From positions 62,001 through 126,000 of the forward strand of contig WFMF01000136.1 of the NCBI GenBank assembly GCA_011033025.1: DNA of 64,000 nt, given 5' to 3'. Under the pieces are notes generated by a model. The model was not told the origin of the DNA and did not search any database. It saw only the letters and a list, made by a program, of their open reading frames with translations. Below, piece by piece: positions 21,673-36,712 of this stretch. Within the stretch, counting starts at the first letter, position 1, and each line of letters starts with the position of its first letter. Both the position numbers and the translations under genes were made by a program. This stretch comes from Beroe forskalii. Its lineage: Eukaryota; Ctenophora; Nuda; Beroida; Beroidae.

Positions 21673-24600
21673 ATTTTGATTACGTAATCATTGGCCAAAC
21701 CCCCTCCCCCCCTCGTAATCAAACGTAATCATTTGGAAACCCCCTCCCCCCCTCGGCTGATTACGTAATATGTGAACGATCCCATAATAAAAATCAAATC
21801 AAATCAATTCCTTTCCTTATCCCAATAAATCACCCATTTTTAAACATGGCCCAGGTGTGCCGACCTCCCAGGCGCAGCGCACCACGCCGCGCGCCCGGAT
21901 GATGATGCCCTCCCGCGGTGCGCGGCATCCTGCAGGCACTTTTGACGCAGCAATGCAACGCACCCCGAAAAGAGCACCAACCTAGGCGCAGCGAAGACAC
22001 CAGCGCCCGAAAGGCCGAGACAACAGGGTAACACTACTCAAAATTTTATAACTTTACATTTTGAGCTTTGATTTAAGTTCAAAATAAGATTAAATCAAAA
22101 TAGCCAAAACATCGAACTTGTATTTTTAAAATTATAATTAAATTTAAATTAAATAGTTATCAAACTAAAGAAGGACTGGATCAGGCTGATCAGAATTTTC
22201 CGTATAATGCACCTTTTTGCATATGAACAAGCGCACAATGTTAATTTTGTTTTGCAAGCTGTCACGGCACCCGTGCACAGTAGCGACCGTTCCGCCGCGC
22301 CGTAAATGCGGTCGCATGAACGCAGCCCAGGCAAGAGCGGATCCCCGCTAACCACGTGTATCCCGAGACTGATCGAAATCCGTGCACCTTACGTCACTAA
22401 TACGTTTGAAAAATGCAAATTAACACCATTAAAAAATAAATTTGAAACTCAATCTTTGAAAAATGCTAATGCAGTCTTGTATTTAGATGCGCCCTTATTT
22501 TTATTTTAGGGCGTTTTTATAATCTAAATGATATAAATCTTAAATTCAAAATGATAAAATATAGAATACTATACTCGTAATAATTCAATTTTTATTGATA
22601 TACAACTATAGTTCTAAACACGCATTTAAGTCTTCCAACTCTAAACGCATTTATTTTGAATAAAATAATTTCAAATAATTTTTTAAATAAAATAAATTCA
22701 AATACGTGACTAAAAATAGAGTTAAAATATAAAGTTTAAAACATACGCGTTTTTGTCGTCCAAACGTACGCATTTTTAATTCAAATACTCAAATACGCAT
22801 AAATCTTAAGTATAAAAACACGCATTTTATTTTTATATTATATTTCAGTTATCCTCTAAACGCATGCGTTTTAGTTTTAACAGTATTCATTTTTAGAAAT
22901 AGTTAATAGAATTAGTATTTTTAGTAATGGTTGGTATTTTTAGTATAATAGTTAGTATAATTTAAAATCATTTAAAATAAGTATCGCTTTTCTCGCTTAT
23001 TTTCCTTCATAAGTTGATAAAGATTAGATGCTTGATTATGTAATTAAGTTGAAACCTAAAATGTTACAGGCCTTGATCCGCGGTATGAGAGATTTATCTT
23101 CATGGTGACATTGTTAACTCAGTATGTGTGTCGAGTGACGACTTCATCTTCGCTTTCAATTCAAGAGATTTGTATAAAACTGTGTAGTTGGGGTTCGTCG
23201 CTAGCTCGTGATGACACCCGAAGTAGCGGCATCCGCCCCTATCGCACAATGGCTGCTGAAAGGAAGCTCATTTGCCTTAGCAGCTTCTATGAGCACCGGG
23301 GTACCATATGCGATACTGACGGAATCCGACCCGGAGCCCTCACGGGTAGCAGAGGAATCCTAAATAATTTACTGTCACTTTAGACTAAATGTTATTAATA
23401 TTTAAAGCCGTTCGCGTTTTGGCTTTTGAAAATTTCATTTTGCTCGTTCAGAAGTTCAGATTAATGTAATCTTTTTATCAGAGAAACAAATTATCGTGCT
23501 CTATGTAAATGTTTTCTAGCCACCTCGTGCACGTGATGGAAGTAATTACTAATTGTGCGCTAATTTTGATGCTCAGGCCGTTAATCGGAGAGTGAGGAAG
23601 GATGGGTTGTTTTAACATTTCACTGATAATGCTATAATATTAGTACTTTAATATAACATTGACAGACAGTTTCTACTTCTAACAGAACCGGGGAGAGAGG
23701 GAGGGAGACGGGGACAGCAGCAGAGTAAACTTTAAAAAATTTAAAAAAAAAAAAAGGGATTTTTTTAGGTATTTGGTATTTGAATTAAAAATTCTTTTGG
23801 ACAAAAAACTATGTTTTAAACTTTATATTTTAACTCTATTTTAGTCACGCGTATTTGAATTTATTTTATTTAAAATTATTTGAAAATTATTTTATTCAAA
23901 AATCGCGATACGTTTAGAGTTGGAAGACTTAAATGCGTGTTTAGAACTATAGTTGTATATCAATAAAAATTGAATTATTAAAGTATAGTATTCTATATTT
24001 TATCATTTTGAATTTAAGGTTATATCATTTAGATTATAAAAACGCCCTAAAATAAAAATAGAAACATCTAAATACAAAGACTGCATTAGCATTTTTCAAA
24101 GATTGAGTTTCAAATTTATTTTTAATGGTGTTAATTTGCATTTTTCAAACGTATTAGTGACGTAAGGTGCCGCAGTTTCGATCAGTCTCGGGATACACGT
24201 GGTTAGCGGGGATCCGTTCTGCCTGGGCCGTGCATGCGACGCATTCTGGCTGGCGGCGAAGACAGCAATTAAGCTGCTGTGCACGGTGCCCGTACAGCTG
24301 CCAAAACAAAAATTAACATTGTGCGTGCGCGCTTGTCTATATGCAAAAAAGGTGCATTATACGGAAAAATTCTGATCAGCCTGATCCAGTCCTTCTTTTA
24401 GCTTGATAACTATTTAATTTAAATTTAATTAATTTTAAAAATTGGCTATTTTGATTTAATCTTATTTTGAACTTAAATCAAAGCTCAAAATGTAAAGTTA
24501 TAAAATTTTTGAGTAGTGTTACCCTGTTGTCTCGGCCTTTCGGGGCGCGGTGTCTTCCGCTGCGCGCCTAGGTTGGTGCTCTTTTCAGGGTGCGTTGCAT

Positions 24601-24827
24601 TGCTGCGTCAAAAGTGCCTGCAGGATGCCGCGCACCGCGGGAGGGCATCATCATCCGGGCGCGCGGCGTGGTGCGCTGCGCCTGGGAGGTCGGCACACCT
24701 GGGCCATGTTTAAAAATGGGTGATTTATTGGGATAAGGAAAGGAATTGATTTGATTTGATTTTTATTATGTATTGAAAATGTTGATAAAAAATAAATTTT
24801 GTTTCCCTAAAAAAATTTTGTTTCCCT

Positions 24828-26539
24828 CAAGTACGGAGTTGGAGAAAAGTCATGCAGATTGATATATATATTTATTTTCAATTCAAAAATGACTTATTTG
24901 TGTTATTTCAAACTGCTTCACCTTGTTGAGTGTGACTGGGAATGCTATCAACAACCAGTGATGTGGGTGATACATCCCATGCTGGCACAGTTCCAACATG
25001 TTTGGTATGATTGATCATGGATAGTGTGATATCGAGAATTGACAAAACAGATTTTGATAGATAAATGTTATTCAAATAACTGACATCAGGAATTTTTTCG
25101 GAATTCTACTCCGTCAGTCCGTCATCAACCTACAAAATAGGGGTAAAAATCTCCGAAGAGAGTCAAATATTATAAAATACAGGTTGAGAAAGCACCCAAC
25201 ATTTGTAATGAGAGGTGTATCACAATTACAATGATTAAGAAACGATAATATTATCTGAAGTCAAAATACTTCTAACAGTCTGACAATTATCAATACATAA
25301 AATGAAAGTATATGAATATCATATAATGTTATTTTGATGTTGGGGAATCCCAGAGCACCGAGAAAAATGATTACAAAACTGATTATAGAATAAACTGAGT
25401 ACAAAACAATTTTGATACAATACTGGTAAATCAAGAAAATTAGTTCGAAACTAACTGGTGAAAGCAAAGGTAGAATATAAGTACTGGCCTTATGGGTAAA
25501 AATCAAAAATATGAATTTATTGAAATTGAGTTTATACAAAAGTTACAATTCAAGAAAAATTTCATACTACTTAATTATATGGCAAGCCTAAGCTACAAAA
25601 CATACACTTCAGCTACTCAATATCATACAACTTCTAGTTTACTATAACTAAAACTACCTTAAATACAGTGTAATACAAAACAAAACGGGATGAATACATT
25701 ACTGAACAAACATTAAATACAAAATGGTGTGGTGGTGGACTGGATATTTTGATGAAATTATATGTGACTAGCAGGCCCGTTGGGCCTGCAAATACGCAGC
25801 TCACTCGGCGCTGCTACGCAGCACCTCGTTCGCAAATTTGAAACACCGCAACTCAAATTTATTGAATACTTTTTACCGCATCAAAAAACTCCAATCAAGT
25901 CAAAAGTTACGGAGCAACGAAATTAAAACAGCATTAAACAGAAATGAATGCGCGCAGGACCAAAAATAAGCTCTCAAAAAGTTTATGAAGGAGCAGAATT
26001 TACCATTATTCGTTGGTTACTTTCAGTAATGCTGGACCGTGCAAGTTTTGATCATTATTATTTGCTCTTGTATGATGAATTTAAATCTGAAAATTAAAAC
26101 CGAGTTTCGTACTCATAGTGAACGTTGAATCAAACATTGATTCACGCCAAGAGCAGTATTCCAATATCGCAATTCAAATTCGATTCATTTTGATTTTGAT
26201 TTTGTTTAATCTTAAATTGCTCTTAATTCACATTTTCCGTTACCGTCAACTAAGCATTGACTAAAATAGACCGACGTCTGCCAAAGATTTATGAAAAGAT
26301 GCTATCGTAAAAAGCCTCCACGATGCCAGCCATACCCGTTCTCTATTTCCAGATCTTGAATTTCAAATGAAAAACAGTAAACACGTCGTTCTTCCAAACG
26401 CTAAAACGCAGCAATCAACAACGTATCAGAAAGCACTCGCATAGAACTGATCATAATCTGCACGTGCAAAAATTGGTTTCCATAGCAACGGTACCATTAT
26501 GCGCATCTTAGCCTTCGTTTCTCTTGATATTTTCGGTAT
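24828..26539. other. Non-coding, AT-rich
   Basis: No supported gene. A hydrophobic minus-strand ORF at 25261-25539 is composition-driven. 25770-25830 (ctagcaggcccgttgggcct) looks like a dispersed-repeat end. 26430-26538 is a diverged copy of 12835-12900. Confidence 0.4.
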
Positions 26540-26777
26540 GTCTCCCATATAAACGGCTCTGAGTGACGTCACAGATTTAAACGTCAATTTTTTGTATCCT
26601 AAACCTAGCCATTGCCCTAACCAAAACCCTAACCTTAATCCTAACCCTGAACTTAACAAATCCTGACCCTAACCAGAACCCTAACCTTAATGCTTAAAGC
26701 GCTAGATGCGCTTATTTATATTTTTCTGAGTGACGTCATTGTCATAGATAATGAAGGCTCCCGTTTATATGGGAGAC
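26540..26777 (+). mobile_element. 238-bp TIR element with telomere-like interior, copy 1
   Basis: Terminal inverted repeats gtctcccatataaacgg / ccgtttatatgggagac, each followed inward by a gtgacgtca motif. The interior is a run of degenerate CCCTAACC/CCTTAATC units on this strand. The inverted partner is at 27670-27908. Confidence 0.75.
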
Positions 26778-26807
26778 TCATAATTGTGAGCAAAAAGCAC
26801 AATTTAC

Positions 26808-26852
26808 TTGCCAGACGTTGCGTTGCCGAGGGGGCCAGGCAACGCCTGGCAA
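26808..26852. mobile_element. 45-bp MITE with 8-bp target duplication
   Basis: Ends ttgccagacgttgc / gcaacgcctggcaa are inverted repeats with one mismatch. The perfect target duplication is caatttac (26800-26807 and 26853-26860). The element is almost entirely terminal repeat. Relatives with the same ends lie at 32114-32202. Confidence 0.7.
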
Positions 26853-27043
26853 CAATTTACATTCAAACATCAAACATGTGAATGAAAAATCCCCTAGATA
26901 AAAATTAAAAGCTCAATGTCTACAGTACCAAATCAGCAAGAAATATTTACTTAAAACTAGTTAATGAAAAAATCCTTCAAGAAAAATTGATAAATACAAA
27001 AGTCAACTGTACCTTATTAATGGCATGGTGCTAAACGCTTCCT

Positions 27044-27253
27044 AAGCCCGCATAGGTGTGCCTACGCGCGCGGCACTTCCCTGCCTAGCCTGTTCTGAGG
27101 AAGCGCGCCGCGCGACGATAACAGGGATATACGTGTTTAGCAAGCTAAACACGTATACCCCTGTTAGTGTCGCGCGGCGCACTCCCCGTAGGGCCATCCA
27201 TAGGGCCGAGGGAACTAGCGCGCGGCGTGTACACACACTATGCGGGCTTAGGA
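27044..27253. repeat. Nested palindrome
   Basis: The outer arms are cttcctaagcccgcatag (27048) and tatgcgggcttaggaag (27239). An inner near-perfect palindrome at about 27100-27182 has arms running gcgccgcgcgac, aacagggatatacgtg, tttagc around a 2-base centre. Pieces of the same sequence (gctaaacacgtatatccctg) recur at about 32320-32345. GC-rich arms with an AT core suggest an unstable, cruciform-forming insertion. Confidence 0.7.
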
Positions 27254-27376
27254 AGAGTATACCCCTGTTTGTGTTGTTGGTTGCGCGGCGCGTTTCCTCA
27301 GGGAAGCGCGCGGCGCGTACACGTCACTGCATTTATGTGGGCTTAGGAAAGCAAATCCTACGTTGTAGGGCCTATT

Positions 27377-27476
27377 TCCCCTAACCAGGGGTGTCGATAC
27401 GACGACATGGACACCTGGTTTAGCGCTTGCCGCGCCGCGCGATCCGTGTGCGTAACCAGGGCCCTGGTTAGGGCAA
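27377..27476. mobile_element. 100-bp MITE, TTSCCCTAACC family
   Basis: Ends tcccctaaccagg and cctggttagggcaa. The perfect 8-bp target duplication is ggcctatt (27369-27376 and 27477-27484). Same family as 17483-17542, with a longer, GC-rich interior. Confidence 0.7.
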
Positions 27477-27669
27477 GGCCTATTCTCAATTCTGGGCGCG
27501 CGAACAAACAAGGACATGGACATTGCATCGACACATAGCATGTGGCAATTTATTTGTGTTTCACCTTTATTCGTATCATCTTATATATAATTTCGTAAGA
27601 GCACGTGAATAATGTATGTCTGTGCTTCCGTACACAATTAAATTAGAGCTTGCCAAGAAAATATGGTGC

Positions 27670-27908
27670 GTCTCCCATGTAAACGGGAGCCTTCATTATC
27701 TATGACAATGACGTCACTCAGAAAAATATAATTAAGCGCAGCTAGCGCTTTAAGGACTGAGGTTAGGGTCAGGATTAGGGTCAGGATTTGTTAGGGTTAG
27801 GGTTAGGATTAAGGTTAGGGTTTTGGTTAGGGCTATGGTTAGGTTTAGGATACAGAAAAATTGACGTTTAGATCTGTGACGTCACTCAGAGCCGTTTATA
27901 TGGGAGAC
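27670..27908 (-). mobile_element. 239-bp TIR element with telomere-like interior, copy 2
   Basis: Reverse-complement partner of 26540-26777, with the same TIRs, the same gacgtca motifs and a ttagggttaggg interior on the plus strand. The pair brackets about 890 bp that include the 45-bp MITE, the nested palindrome and the 100-bp MITE. Confidence 0.75.
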
Positions 27909-30119
27909 ATACCAATAGTTTTCCAATAGAAAAAAGTGGAATTTTTAAATATTTTTGACTTGAATTTGACCAATAATTTAAATAATAAAGTTGATTTTGT
28001 CACCATATGGATGCTCCCTTTGACTGATGAGCTCACAGTCATAAGCTTGGAATCAAGGGACTGAATATTCAGGTGGTTTTATCATTCCGCGTCGATCGAA
28101 TGGACTGATCAAATGAAAAACGTGCACTATACACTTTTATAATTACAACCGCGCTAAACAGTAATTGTCTGTGTTAGTAGTCTTAGTAAGTCTTAGTAAA
28201 ATGGCCATGGTCGGTTTAATCGACCAGGCGGTGGCAGCCATGCTGAGCATGGAGACTATCCCTAGTACACTAGGCGAAGGGTGTGAACTCCTGGGTGATT
28301 TTTAGGCCACCCATAGATAGATAGATAGTTGACGGAAGGCTTACTAAAGCCCCCGTAGTGCCCCCAACACACAGGATTGGAGGACATATATGCCCGACCA
28401 TACCCTTCCAGAAACATTGGCCGACATGGTTCCTTGGTGGTATGCGAGCAGTAATCATATTTAGTACTCCAGTGAGTACGTCTCTGCATTAGCATAGCTC
28501 TAGTGCAGAGGTATGATTGTGATGACTGCAGTCGGCCCTGTCTAGTGAAACCAGTTAGGATGTGGGGTCTCTATAACTAGACTGGATCCAGTGTTCTGGT
28601 AGTTCCACATGCTCCAACTGCTGCAACAATGCCCTCAAAAAGTTAGTGCTGCGCGCAGGTTCTCCATTGGCTAGTGCCTATGCACAGCCATACAGGGAGG
28701 CCTACACACTGCACAGGGGACATGATCGATTGTACCTAGGGAGTACTCCTGAAAGAGTTGCTGAAAGGTTTCCTGAAAGGGTTGGTCGTTGAGACTTTTA
28801 TGGTAACAACATAACTGATAAGCTGCATGCAGCATGCGCACGCACTGCATGGGCATGCACAGCGCTCTTGATAGCTCGAAAATGATTTGAATATGTGTAA
28901 TTGGTGGGATCTGGGTGTGTTTGTTTGCATCTGTTTGCGATCAAAGTGGAGTTGTGACTCATAGTATACCCTGTGTTAATCTGCGTGTCAGATCACCAGT
29001 CTCTGGGAGATGCCTGAAAGGGGAAGAGAGGAGGAAAGTAGCAAAACTGCAAGCAAGAAAAGGGATTCAAGGGAACTGGGGAAGAAGGGGGTTACAAGGG
29101 AAGGAAGAAGAGAGCCAAGGAAAGGGCTGCGTGGTGTGAAGTAGGGTGAGGAGGGTGAAAACAGGGGGGGGGACAGAGAAGTGGGATGATATGGACACTG
29201 AGCTGGATGAGAGTCAGCTCTGTGCTGCCTGAACCTTAGCGTGACCCGGGGTGCACCTGGCAGAGCGAAGTAAGCCAGAGGGTGGAACAGGACTTAGCTG
29301 GCTGCCTCGTGACACAAGAAGTGCCAGAGACAAGACCACCTTATAAGAGAACATGCTGCGCAATATCCTCCCAAGGACCCCTAGGCCACCCAACTGCCGG
29401 GGATATCCTGAGCTGAGATCAGCTCACCAGTACAGGACCCCACTGGACCAGCAAGCTGCCAACACCCGTGACATCAATCAGACTGCAAAGCAAGACAATG
29501 CTTGCCTGCAGATTAAGTCAGAGATCAGTCAGAGGTGGCTATGTACCACCTCCCTTCGTCTAGATAAGTCACGGGGAGGTCTGACCCAGCCAGACTGTGT
29601 AAACAATATTCCCATTGATTGAGATTTAACTGGGCTCAATGGGCAAAGCCCAGTTCAAGGTTACAAAACGAGTCCATCACCCATACTCTGGTATTGGCAT
29701 CAGATTTAAACTGAAAGAAATTGAATCAAAGTCAGTTGACACCATTTATTCAATACTGGTACAAATGATGCCCATAAGTCCATAGATCCATGATGATCAA
29801 CAGCTTCAGGGAAATATCTTCTCAAAGGCTGACATTACATTCAAGTTCAGTTAATACTCCGCTTTAATTGTGCGTGTTTTTCATTTGATCAATTCATTTG
29901 ATCGATGTGGAACGATGCAGGTGCCTTACTTTGGACTTTGTTTAATGTTCCTAGCAATGACTCTATCATGTGAGAGAGTTTTACTCTAAATATTTACTTT
30001 TTCATCTCAAGGCAGAATTTTGCCAGGCTGATTTACTGACAACAGTACCATTCTTAGGATGAAAGATAGGTGCATTGAACCTTTTGAATCATGAGTGGTT
30101 CACCAGAGCTTCTCTTTTT
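27909..30119. other. Non-coding, moderate GC
   Basis: No gene recognised. Features: an (agat)n microsatellite at 28314-28330; a diverged copy of the 9510-9570 motif at 28185-28250; a purine-rich tract at 29010-29180; a cag-rich stretch at 29200-29620 whose short ORF is not recognised; and a hairpin actgggct...agcccagt at 29625-29655. Confidence 0.4.
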
Positions 30120-30614
30120 AATAGGAAAAAAACCAGAAAAAAAATTTATTTTTTTGATAAAAAATTTCATTTTTTTTTCTTCTATTCATAAATTTAACTT
30201 TTTCACAAATGTGTTCCCGAAAAAAAAAAAAGCAATTTTGACAGTTGTAAAATTAAAAAAACCAAAGTTGAAAAACCAAAGAGAAACGTTTTAAAAAAAA
30301 AAAATCTGTTCTAGGTTAAAAGAAAAACAATTTTAAAATCTTAAAAAAAAGAAGGCCAAAAAATAAAAACCCAAAAGAAAAATCTGTATCCAGTAATAAA
30401 AAAACCCAAAAAAAACCTCTCCCAAATGAAAACCAAAGTTAAAAAAGAAAATCTTTCCTGAAAAGGGCCCCCCCCAAAAAAAAAAATTTTTTAAAGTCTG
30501 GATGAAAAAATCCTGTTTCCCCTTTCCCCTATTAAAAAAATTCCCAAAAGTTTTTTAAACCTAGTGAAAAATTAAAAATGTTTAAAAAATTTTCAACTTG
30601 GGGCCAAAAAAGGG
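30120..30614. other. Low-quality sequence beside assembly gap
   Basis: Dense homopolymer A/T/C/G runs with almost no ordinary sequence, running directly into the N run. It reads like unpolished sequence at a contig end. The ORF at 30091-30294 is an artefact of it. Confidence 0.75.
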
Positions 30615-30714
30615 NNNNNNNNNNNNNNNNNNNNNNNNNNNNNNNNNNNNNNNNNNNNNNNNNNNNNNNNNNNNNNNNNNNNNNNNNNNNNNNNNNNNNN
30701 NNNNNNNNNNNNNN
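30615..30714. other. Assembly gap (100 N)
   Basis: Exactly 100 Ns, the usual placeholder for a gap of unknown length. Confidence 0.98.
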
Positions 30715-32113
30715 TGATGTAATCAGTAATGATTCAATGACCTTCTTGGATTAGTCTTCCGGAATAGAATTCTGAATGAAAGCTATTGATTAAAGGAATA
30801 TAAGGGAATCGAAATGTTGGTTGTACATACTCACAAAAATCATCAAATTTTCCAATCCCCTTCAGCCCTTCGAGGGATAAAGGTCATAGGATTTGTGACC
30901 TGTTTCAGACAAACAATAATTTTCAAAATTCGTTAAATTTGGCTTGAAATGATTCAAAAGACAAATAACTCCAGTCCCTACTTGTGAATACACTCCCAAC
31001 CTCATAAAGTTAAACGGAGTAGAATCTAACGAACAGATACAGTATAATTCAAATGAGAAATACATATAATTCAAATCAGAAATAAATCAGTGTAGCTCCT
31101 GCCCTTTACCCAGTTCCCCTGGCCCTATGTCAGTTACCCATAGAGTATAGCCTCATAAGGCTGCCCATTGCATACGAATTCTCGTTTCTGTTCTTCTAAG
31201 CTCCAAGCCTGTCACCTTATTCCTGCCAATTATATGCTGAGAAAGTTCTTAGTCCCTACTTTACACATTCAGCTCATTGCGACCCGAATAAGGTAGGCAC
31301 CTAAGTCAATTCAATGGAGGATGTACGTATCAAAAAATGTGACAAAATAAGCTGGAAAGCATGATGAACAATGAACATAAGATTTATGGCCGTTAATCAT
31401 AATTTGCTAATTTAGTATTGATATTGCTTTTAATAGGGCCGGGCTTAAGCTTGAAACTTTGTAAAATGCAGTATAGAGGTAGAAAGCTAATGGCTGCAGA
31501 TGCAGGGACATTCTAATTCGCAACAACTAAAATTACTGATTGGACTATATTCTGTGCTTAGGAATCGAAAGTTAAAAAAATGAAACTAGGTCTAGGTAAA
31601 TATAAATGCAGTTGACAGAAGTTAGGTCCGAACGCGAAAAATAATTGATAAAATTATCCTTATCATACGATCATAATACGAATGTGGACGTGGATTGTGG
31701 AATATCAGTATATCAATTTGCAATTATCACGATTCACGGCAGTAGGTACATCCACAGCAGTCAGCACATTGCACAATGCTCATGCAAAGAAATAATATCT
31801 ATCGATATTCGATATTGATCGAACGCAACGCCGTCGCAGGTCAAATGCAAATGTGAAATATTAACAACCGCAATAAACCGCTCGATTGTGTACGTTCAGC
31901 TGTAGCGCTCGATTCTCGAAACAAAGGAGGCGCGCAGCGCGGCGTAATCAATAACTCTCACGCCACGCCGCGCATTTCATTCATCATGTTTTGAATATTT
32001 CGTCCTTTCGACATGTTCAATCATTCAATCATGCATTACGTCACGATCACGGACCAAAACCTCAGTTTTTGTACCCTATAAAATATAGTCAAAAGCTGAC
32101 TCTTTCTAATTAC
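30715..32113. other. Non-coding stretch
   Basis: Unique-looking AT-rich sequence, with a GC-rich patch at 31925-31975 (gcgcgcagcgcggcg). No gene recognised. Confidence 0.4.
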
Positions 32114-32202
32114 TTGCCAGACAGACGTTGCACTTGCCTGGCCCCCTGCGCGCGCGCGCCCCGACTCGCAGAGTGGGGACGAGGCAGGCAACGTCTGGCA
32201 AA
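32114..32202. mobile_element. MITE-like palindrome with TTGCCAGAC ends
   Basis: Ends ttgccagac...gttgc and gcaacgtctggcaa match the 45-bp element at 26808. The interior has gcctggccccctgcgcgcgc and ccgactcgcagagtgg, as in the blocks at 10850 and 17720. No clear target duplication. Confidence 0.55.
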
Positions 32203-32204
32203 AG

Positions 32205-32530
32205 AAGCGCGCCGTGCACATCCCTAAAAAGCGCGCCGTGGCCGTGCACATCCCTTAGAAGCGCGCCGTGCCGCGCACTTCCCTAAGAAGCGCGCCGTGC
32301 ACTTCTCTAAGTTGCTAAACACGTATATCCCTGTCTGCGTACGCACACCTATGCAGGCTTAGGAATTCTCTAAGCCATCTTGTGTGCGCGGCTTAAATTT
32401 TACGCCGCGCACGCAAGACACGGTTGTTTGAACTGCCGTGTCTTTTTATGTCAATGTGCGCGGCTTAAACTTGCGCGGCAAAATGCCATGGTCATCTATT
32501 TACGCCGCGCAAATTAAAGCTGTGCAGTGT
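32205..32530. repeat. GC-rich short tandem repeats
   Basis: At 32205-32315 there are four diverged units of about 25-30 bp built on aagcgcgccgtgcacatccc. These are followed by a fragment of the 27044 palindrome (32320-32360) and inverted gcgcggc/gccgcgc motifs to about 32510. Confidence 0.6.
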
Positions 32531-32879
32531 GCGCACGAGTCCCGTTCGAACGGTGCCATGGCGATATTTTTAAGAAATCCGCCTTTGTGGTGAAGGTGAT
32601 ACTTCGATTACAAATGAATTGCATTGTTCATATTTGAAGTTAAACATGGTTTCTTACTTTGTACGCCACTGACGGATCAAATAAATTTCATTAAGTCATG
32701 TTCGCACAGCCTTAAAATTGACACGATTATTATTCAGAAGTGCCTCCAATAATTTGTGAATATCAATATCATATTTTCAATGAATAAACAAACACATCTT
32801 TTGGAGAAAAAACTGTAAATATACGTTTAAACTGATTATAATAAAAGTTTTTTTCAGACGGTGCGACGACGGTTGTCAC

Positions 32880-35924
<3,045 letters not shown>

Positions 35925-36712
35925 CTGAAAAAGAAGATTCCGTCAAAGCTGTGGACCAAAAAAGGGGAAATCGCTGTCATGAAATTCTGACAACCTTGAT
36001 TTACACGAGTAAGATAGAAGTTTAACATTTGGCCTTAATCAAGTCATGGGTAACAACCACATAAAACGGAGGATTCCTTCCAGAAGAATCTAGATGTTTT
36101 GAAATCAAATCATAAGTGGCGGCAAGGATGAAGAATTAGCCGGGACCGCGCCAAAATCTCGCCGCATGTGTTCAAAATGTGCTGATCATATGTTAACGTT
36201 TCATAATGCGCGCGCGCGTTGAAATAATATTCAAGAAACTGTGGGCGCGGGCACACTTTGCATGGATAAATTCGTAAAATTTTGCAATAAGAAGACCCTT
36301 TTGACGGAAATATTGCCACTGAGACCATCACGTGACCGATGTACTCTACACATTTCCCCGAAAAATGTACTTTCTTAGATCACCGCACAGATTGAATGAA
36401 TGCTGGAACATTCGATCTGGGGCGAAGCGTCACAGGCACTTCACAGAAATTTAAGACGGGACGTTTGGTAACACGCGAATATCGGGACTGATGTATACAG
36501 GTTGCCACACCTACTAGGGCTCCTAAAATATAATACACATTCTTAGGTCACATTCTTGGAGTCTGAAATATACACTGGCATTTAGACACGTTGTCTTTCG
36601 AACTGGTGAACGATAAACGCAGTGTATTGGTGCTCAAGACGCGTTTGGTGACATAATGAGTGAGTGGAATTTCAGGCTTTACCTTTATGAAGGAGTTTAC
36701 CTTTATGAAGAG
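35925..36712. other. Intron or upstream flank of poly(A)-binding protein gene
   Basis: No RRM-coding exon is visible on the minus strand. Near 36680 is a small direct repeat (tttacctttatgaag twice) immediately before the retrotransposon start. Confidence 0.5.

Larger units (their letters stand above)
20603..21783. mobile_element. 1.18-kb DNA transposon with 26-bp TIRs
   Basis: Ends begin gggatcgttcacatattacg and continue taatca, repeated in inverse at 21758-21783. It is flanked by ATA (20600-20602, 21784-21786). The other arm of the giant inverted repeat supplies the empty site (caatacataataaaa), confirming insertion with a 3-bp duplication. Sub-terminal cgtaatca motifs beside C-rich runs (ccccccctc) recur near both ends. 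Non-autonomous or decayed. The superfamily is not certain. Confidence 0.8.
20544..24827. repeat. Giant inverted repeat, arms about 1.06 kb
   Basis: The left arm (20544-20602 plus 21784-22798, after removing the inserted TIR element) is inverted and closely similar to the right arm (23767-24827). Landmarks include gggaaacaaaattt at both outer ends, ccaggtgtgccgacctccca in opposite senses (21850 and 24690), and the tttagatgcgccctta region. The spacer 22799-23766 contains the inverted partner of 19545-19745. Mirror-image ORFs in the arms (21840-22034 minus, 24516-24713 plus) only reflect the shared DNA. Foldback-type or long-TIR element; no transposase seen. Confidence 0.8.

Noticed and set aside
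21840..22034. Cys/Leu-rich ORF conserved with 24516-24713
   Set aside because: The similarity is explained by the inverted-repeat arms. Changes do not favour synonymous sites as far as I can see, and no motif is present.
25261..25539. Hydrophobic 92-codon ORF, possible membrane protein
   Set aside because: AT-rich DNA gives Ile/Phe/Leu/Tyr-rich frames by composition. No splice context, homology or neighbour supports it.
26600..26700. Interstitial telomere from a chromosome fusion
   Set aside because: The CCCTAACC units are degenerate, lie inside a defined TIR element and recur in an inverted copy at 27750. A mobile-element interior explains them better.
29353..29622. 89-codon ORF with Pro/Arg-rich start
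   Set aside because: No recognised domain, no splice or repeat support, and not clearly better than chance for this base composition.
30091..30294. Lys/Phe-rich ORF beside the N gap
   Set aside because: Lies in homopolymer-rich, probably erroneous sequence.
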